In this document: positions 5,478-6,743 of the stretch, piece after piece | Numbering within the stretch: position 1 is the first letter of the stretch | Layout of the letters: every line of letters starts with the position of its first letter | NCBI GenBank assembly: GCA_016839955.1 | Contig: JAEOTI010000482.1 | Location: 1 to 6,743, forward strand | Length of the DNA stretch: 6,743 nucleotides | Source: Candidatus Hodarchaeota archaeon | GTDB taxonomy: Archaea > Asgardarchaeota > Heimdallarchaeia > Hodarchaeales > YT1-057 | Direction: 5' to 3' | Position numbers and translations under genes: made by a program | Notes under the pieces: generated by a model | Databases searched by the model: none | Told to the model about the DNA's origin: nothing | What the model saw: the letters and a program-made list of their open reading frames with translations, nothing else

Positions 5478-6611
5478 TTAATTCTGATTTTCAAGACTGT
5501 CCTTTTTCTTTTTGTCTTCTTGCTGTTTAAATACCAAATCTAATAATGGTTTTTTCTCTTTCAAATCCATCATGAATGGTTGTACTACGCTACTAAGTTC
5601 CATGAAGTCCATTGACATTTGCTTCATTTTTTTGTCGAGTTTTTCATAGTTGCTAGTTATAGCTTCAAGTCTGGTTTTGAAATCTTTGATTTCCATTTGT
5701 TGAGTGGTGATTGATTTTTGCATTTGGTCTATAGTCTCAGAATATTTAGGCACCGATTGTGGAAATAATCTGAGAACATTTGAAATCTTTAGAAAGTCGT
5801 TTGTCAGTTGAACCCCATTTATGTATGTAGCGATATCTGGACTAACCGATTTACCACACAATATTTTAGCATTCCATTGATTTATTCCTAATTCAGCACA
5901 AGTTCGCAAGAACAGCTTTCTTCCAATGTGCCATCTGAATAAGCCATGTGATTTAATTCCCGCTCTATCACCTAACTCTTTCAAGATTGCGTTAATTCGC
6001 TTACCACTCAAATAACCATTACGTGAACTTTGAAACAAGTAGGGATTTTCTTTATCAATGGTTTGAAGATATTTTGATAATAATCCGTTAAATTCTTCTG
6101 AAATGAAAGTTTTAGCTACAATCTCTTCCTTTTCAGTCAGTATTTGGATAGGTATAGGTGTTTTGCCTTGATTTTCAAATGTTTTCCACTTTAATTTTGA
6201 AATATCCCCAACTCGTAATCCTATTATAAAAACTTCTAAGAGAATTTGCTCTCTGAGGTCTGAAACTTTTGCCATTTCTTGAACTTGGTCAATTGTTATC
6301 ATGTGGTCTCTGGTTGTTGGCACAGTTTTGTACATACCAAGGCTTCGGCGATATTTGACTGGAGTATCGAAGTATTTTAAAAACTGGATTGGCGTATTTA
6401 TCACGTTTCGACATGTATTCTGTGAATAGCCTTTCTCTTTTAACCACACATAGAACTTTTCTATGGTTCTCCCCGCATTCTTTGACCCAATGAGTGTTTC
6501 AATGCCTAGTCCATAGTATTTTTCAAATTTTTTTATTCCATTTTTATACGATTTTCTTGTATTCTTTGAAGGTATCCCTTCAAGCCAATCCGTTACTTTT
6601 GTCATGTCCAC
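5478..6611 (-). CDS. Tyrosine recombinase (integrase), archaeal type, with coiled-coil tail
   Basis: A 377-aa site-specific recombinase that would integrate or excise the element by cutting DNA through a tyrosine. N-terminal SAM-like core-binding domain: about residues 5-90 (WLEGIPSKNTRKSYKNGIKKF; NTCRNVINTPIQFLKYF). Catalytic domain: about 100-285. Box I Arg is R133 in GLRVGDISKLKW; K161 is a candidate beta-hairpin lysine; box II is H228-x2-R231 in WHIGRKLFLR; K254 in LCGKS occupies the place usually held by His or Trp; the nucleophile is Y263 in ATYINGV. All core residues are present, so it looks active. Unusually, about 90 residues follow, including a coiled coil (about 290-340) and a Lys-rich tail. 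GTG 6611 is used; ATG 6605 is the alternative. The TATA box near 6639 predicts a leaderless or nearly leaderless message. Confidence 0.93.
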   Translation of the reverse strand: MDMTKVTDWLEGIPSKNTRKSYKNGIKKFEKYYGLGIETLIGSKNAGRTIEKFYVWLKEKGYSQNTCRNVINTPIQFLKYFDTPVKYRRSLGMYKTVPTTRDHMITIDQVQEMAKVSDLREQILLEVFIIGLRVGDISKLKWKTFENQGKTPIPIQILTEKEEIVAKTFISEEFNGLLSKYLQTIDKENPYLFQSSRNGYLSGKRINAILKELGDRAGIKSHGLFRWHIGRKLFLRTCAELGINQWNAKILCGKSVSPDIATYINGVQLTNDFLKISNVLRLFPQSVPKYSETIDQMQKSITTQQMEIKDFKTRLEAITSNYEKLDKKMKQMSMDFMELSSVVQPFMMDLKEKKPLLDLVFKQQEDKKKKDSLENQN

Positions 6612-6618
6612 TTGTTAC

Positions 6619-6643
6619 ATATCCTAGAGAAAGGATATATTTT
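6619..6643 (-). promoter_or_regulatory. Integrase promoter with inverted repeat overlapping the TATA box
   Basis: On the minus strand AAAATATAT (6643-6635) is a good archaeal TATA box, centred about 28 nt from GTG 6611, so the message should start at or within a few nt of the start codon. Exact 6-bp arms ATATCC (6619-6624) and GGATAT (6633-6638), with an 8-nt spacer, overlap the TATA box and cover the initiation region. A protein bound there would block transcription; autoregulation by the integrase or another element regulator is possible (inference). Confidence 0.55.
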
Positions 6644-6670
6644 GTGGTCTCGAAATCTGGAGTTGAGATA

Positions 6671-6689
6671 TTGGAACACTGTGTTCCAA
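6671..6689. repeat. Perfect 19-bp palindrome upstream of the integrase gene
   Basis: TTGGAACAC-T-GTGTTCCAA has exact 9-bp arms around one central base. It lies 60-78 nt upstream of the integrase start, upstream of the TATA box. It is more GC-rich than its surroundings. It could be an operator bound by a dimeric regulator, a recombination-associated site, or the stem of a terminator for a transcript entering from either side; the T-rich run at 6712-6726 starts 22 nt after it, too far for a standard terminator. Confidence 0.7.
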
Positions 6690-6743
6690 GTGCTCCCGCA
6701 TACTTTCCCTCTTTTTTTCTTTTTTATGACTGAAGATTGATAC

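Larger units (their letters stand above)
6612..6743. other. Region upstream of the integrase gene at the window edge
   Basis: 132 nt containing the integrase promoter, an inverted repeat, the 19-bp palindrome and then a pyrimidine-rich tract (6699-6726). No tRNA gene fragment, which is the usual archaeal integration target, is recognisable here. The attachment site may lie further right, outside the window. Confidence 0.5.

Noticed and set aside
6494..6733. Plus-strand 79-codon frame over the integrase start.
   Set aside because: It overlaps the integrase N-terminus and promoter on the opposite strand; the hydrophobic product is what antisense of Lys-rich coding DNA gives.
1..6743. CRISPR array or tRNA gene.
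   Set aside because: No regularly spaced direct repeats of CRISPR length and no cloverleaf with T-arm consensus were found on either strand by eye.

Overview
The window is AT-rich and most likely comes from an archaeon. Three things point that way. The isolated minus-strand genes have TATA-like boxes placed so that transcripts would start at or within about 10 nt of the start codon (near-leaderless). The genes inside the plus-strand cluster instead have strong Shine-Dalgarno (SD) sequences. The tyrosine recombinase has the box and tail style I associate with uncultivated archaea (Bathyarchaeia/Thaumarchaeota-like). The lineage is inferred from remembered protein style, not from a search. No rRNA, tRNA or core metabolic gene is present. 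The content (integrase, DNA-binding proteins, an operon of small orphan proteins and a TIR-type immune effector) reads as an integrated or extrachromosomal mobile element.

Layout. Bases 1-167 form an AT-rich non-coding end with a perfect 12-bp inverted repeat and four TTGTTAT motifs in alternating orientation. Bases 168-1325 (minus) encode a 385-aa protein with an AT-hook and a predicted winged helix. Bases 1326-1516 are a divergent promoter region with two overlapping-in-span inverted repeats and short direct repeats. Bases 1517-3893 (plus) carry a tight run of six genes: a ribbon-helix-helix (RHH)-like protein (69 aa), an acidic coiled-coil protein (218 aa), an orphan (213 aa), a basic protein with a C-terminal Cys4 knuckle (152 aa), a CxxC protein (81 aa) and a 45-aa mini-protein. 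They are linked by 1-10 nt overlaps or short gaps. Three bases separate the last stop from the convergent TIR gene.

Bases 3897-5120 (minus) encode a three-part protein whose central domain is a TIR-like NADase domain of the kind seen in CBASS and Pycsar effectors. No cyclase gene is beside it. Bases 5121-5477 are non-coding, with a palindrome next to the TIR promoter and a terminator-like hairpin. Bases 5478-6611 (minus) encode a tyrosine recombinase with a full catalytic set and a C-terminal coiled coil. Upstream of it (6612-6743) lie a TATA box embedded in an inverted repeat and a perfect 19-bp palindrome.

Working model (inference): the integrase moves the element, the AT-hook/winged-helix protein and RHH protein act on the repeat-rich non-coding DNA (replication, partition or transcription control), the operon supplies an unknown element function, and the TIR gene is a self-contained defence cargo with its own regulated promoter.
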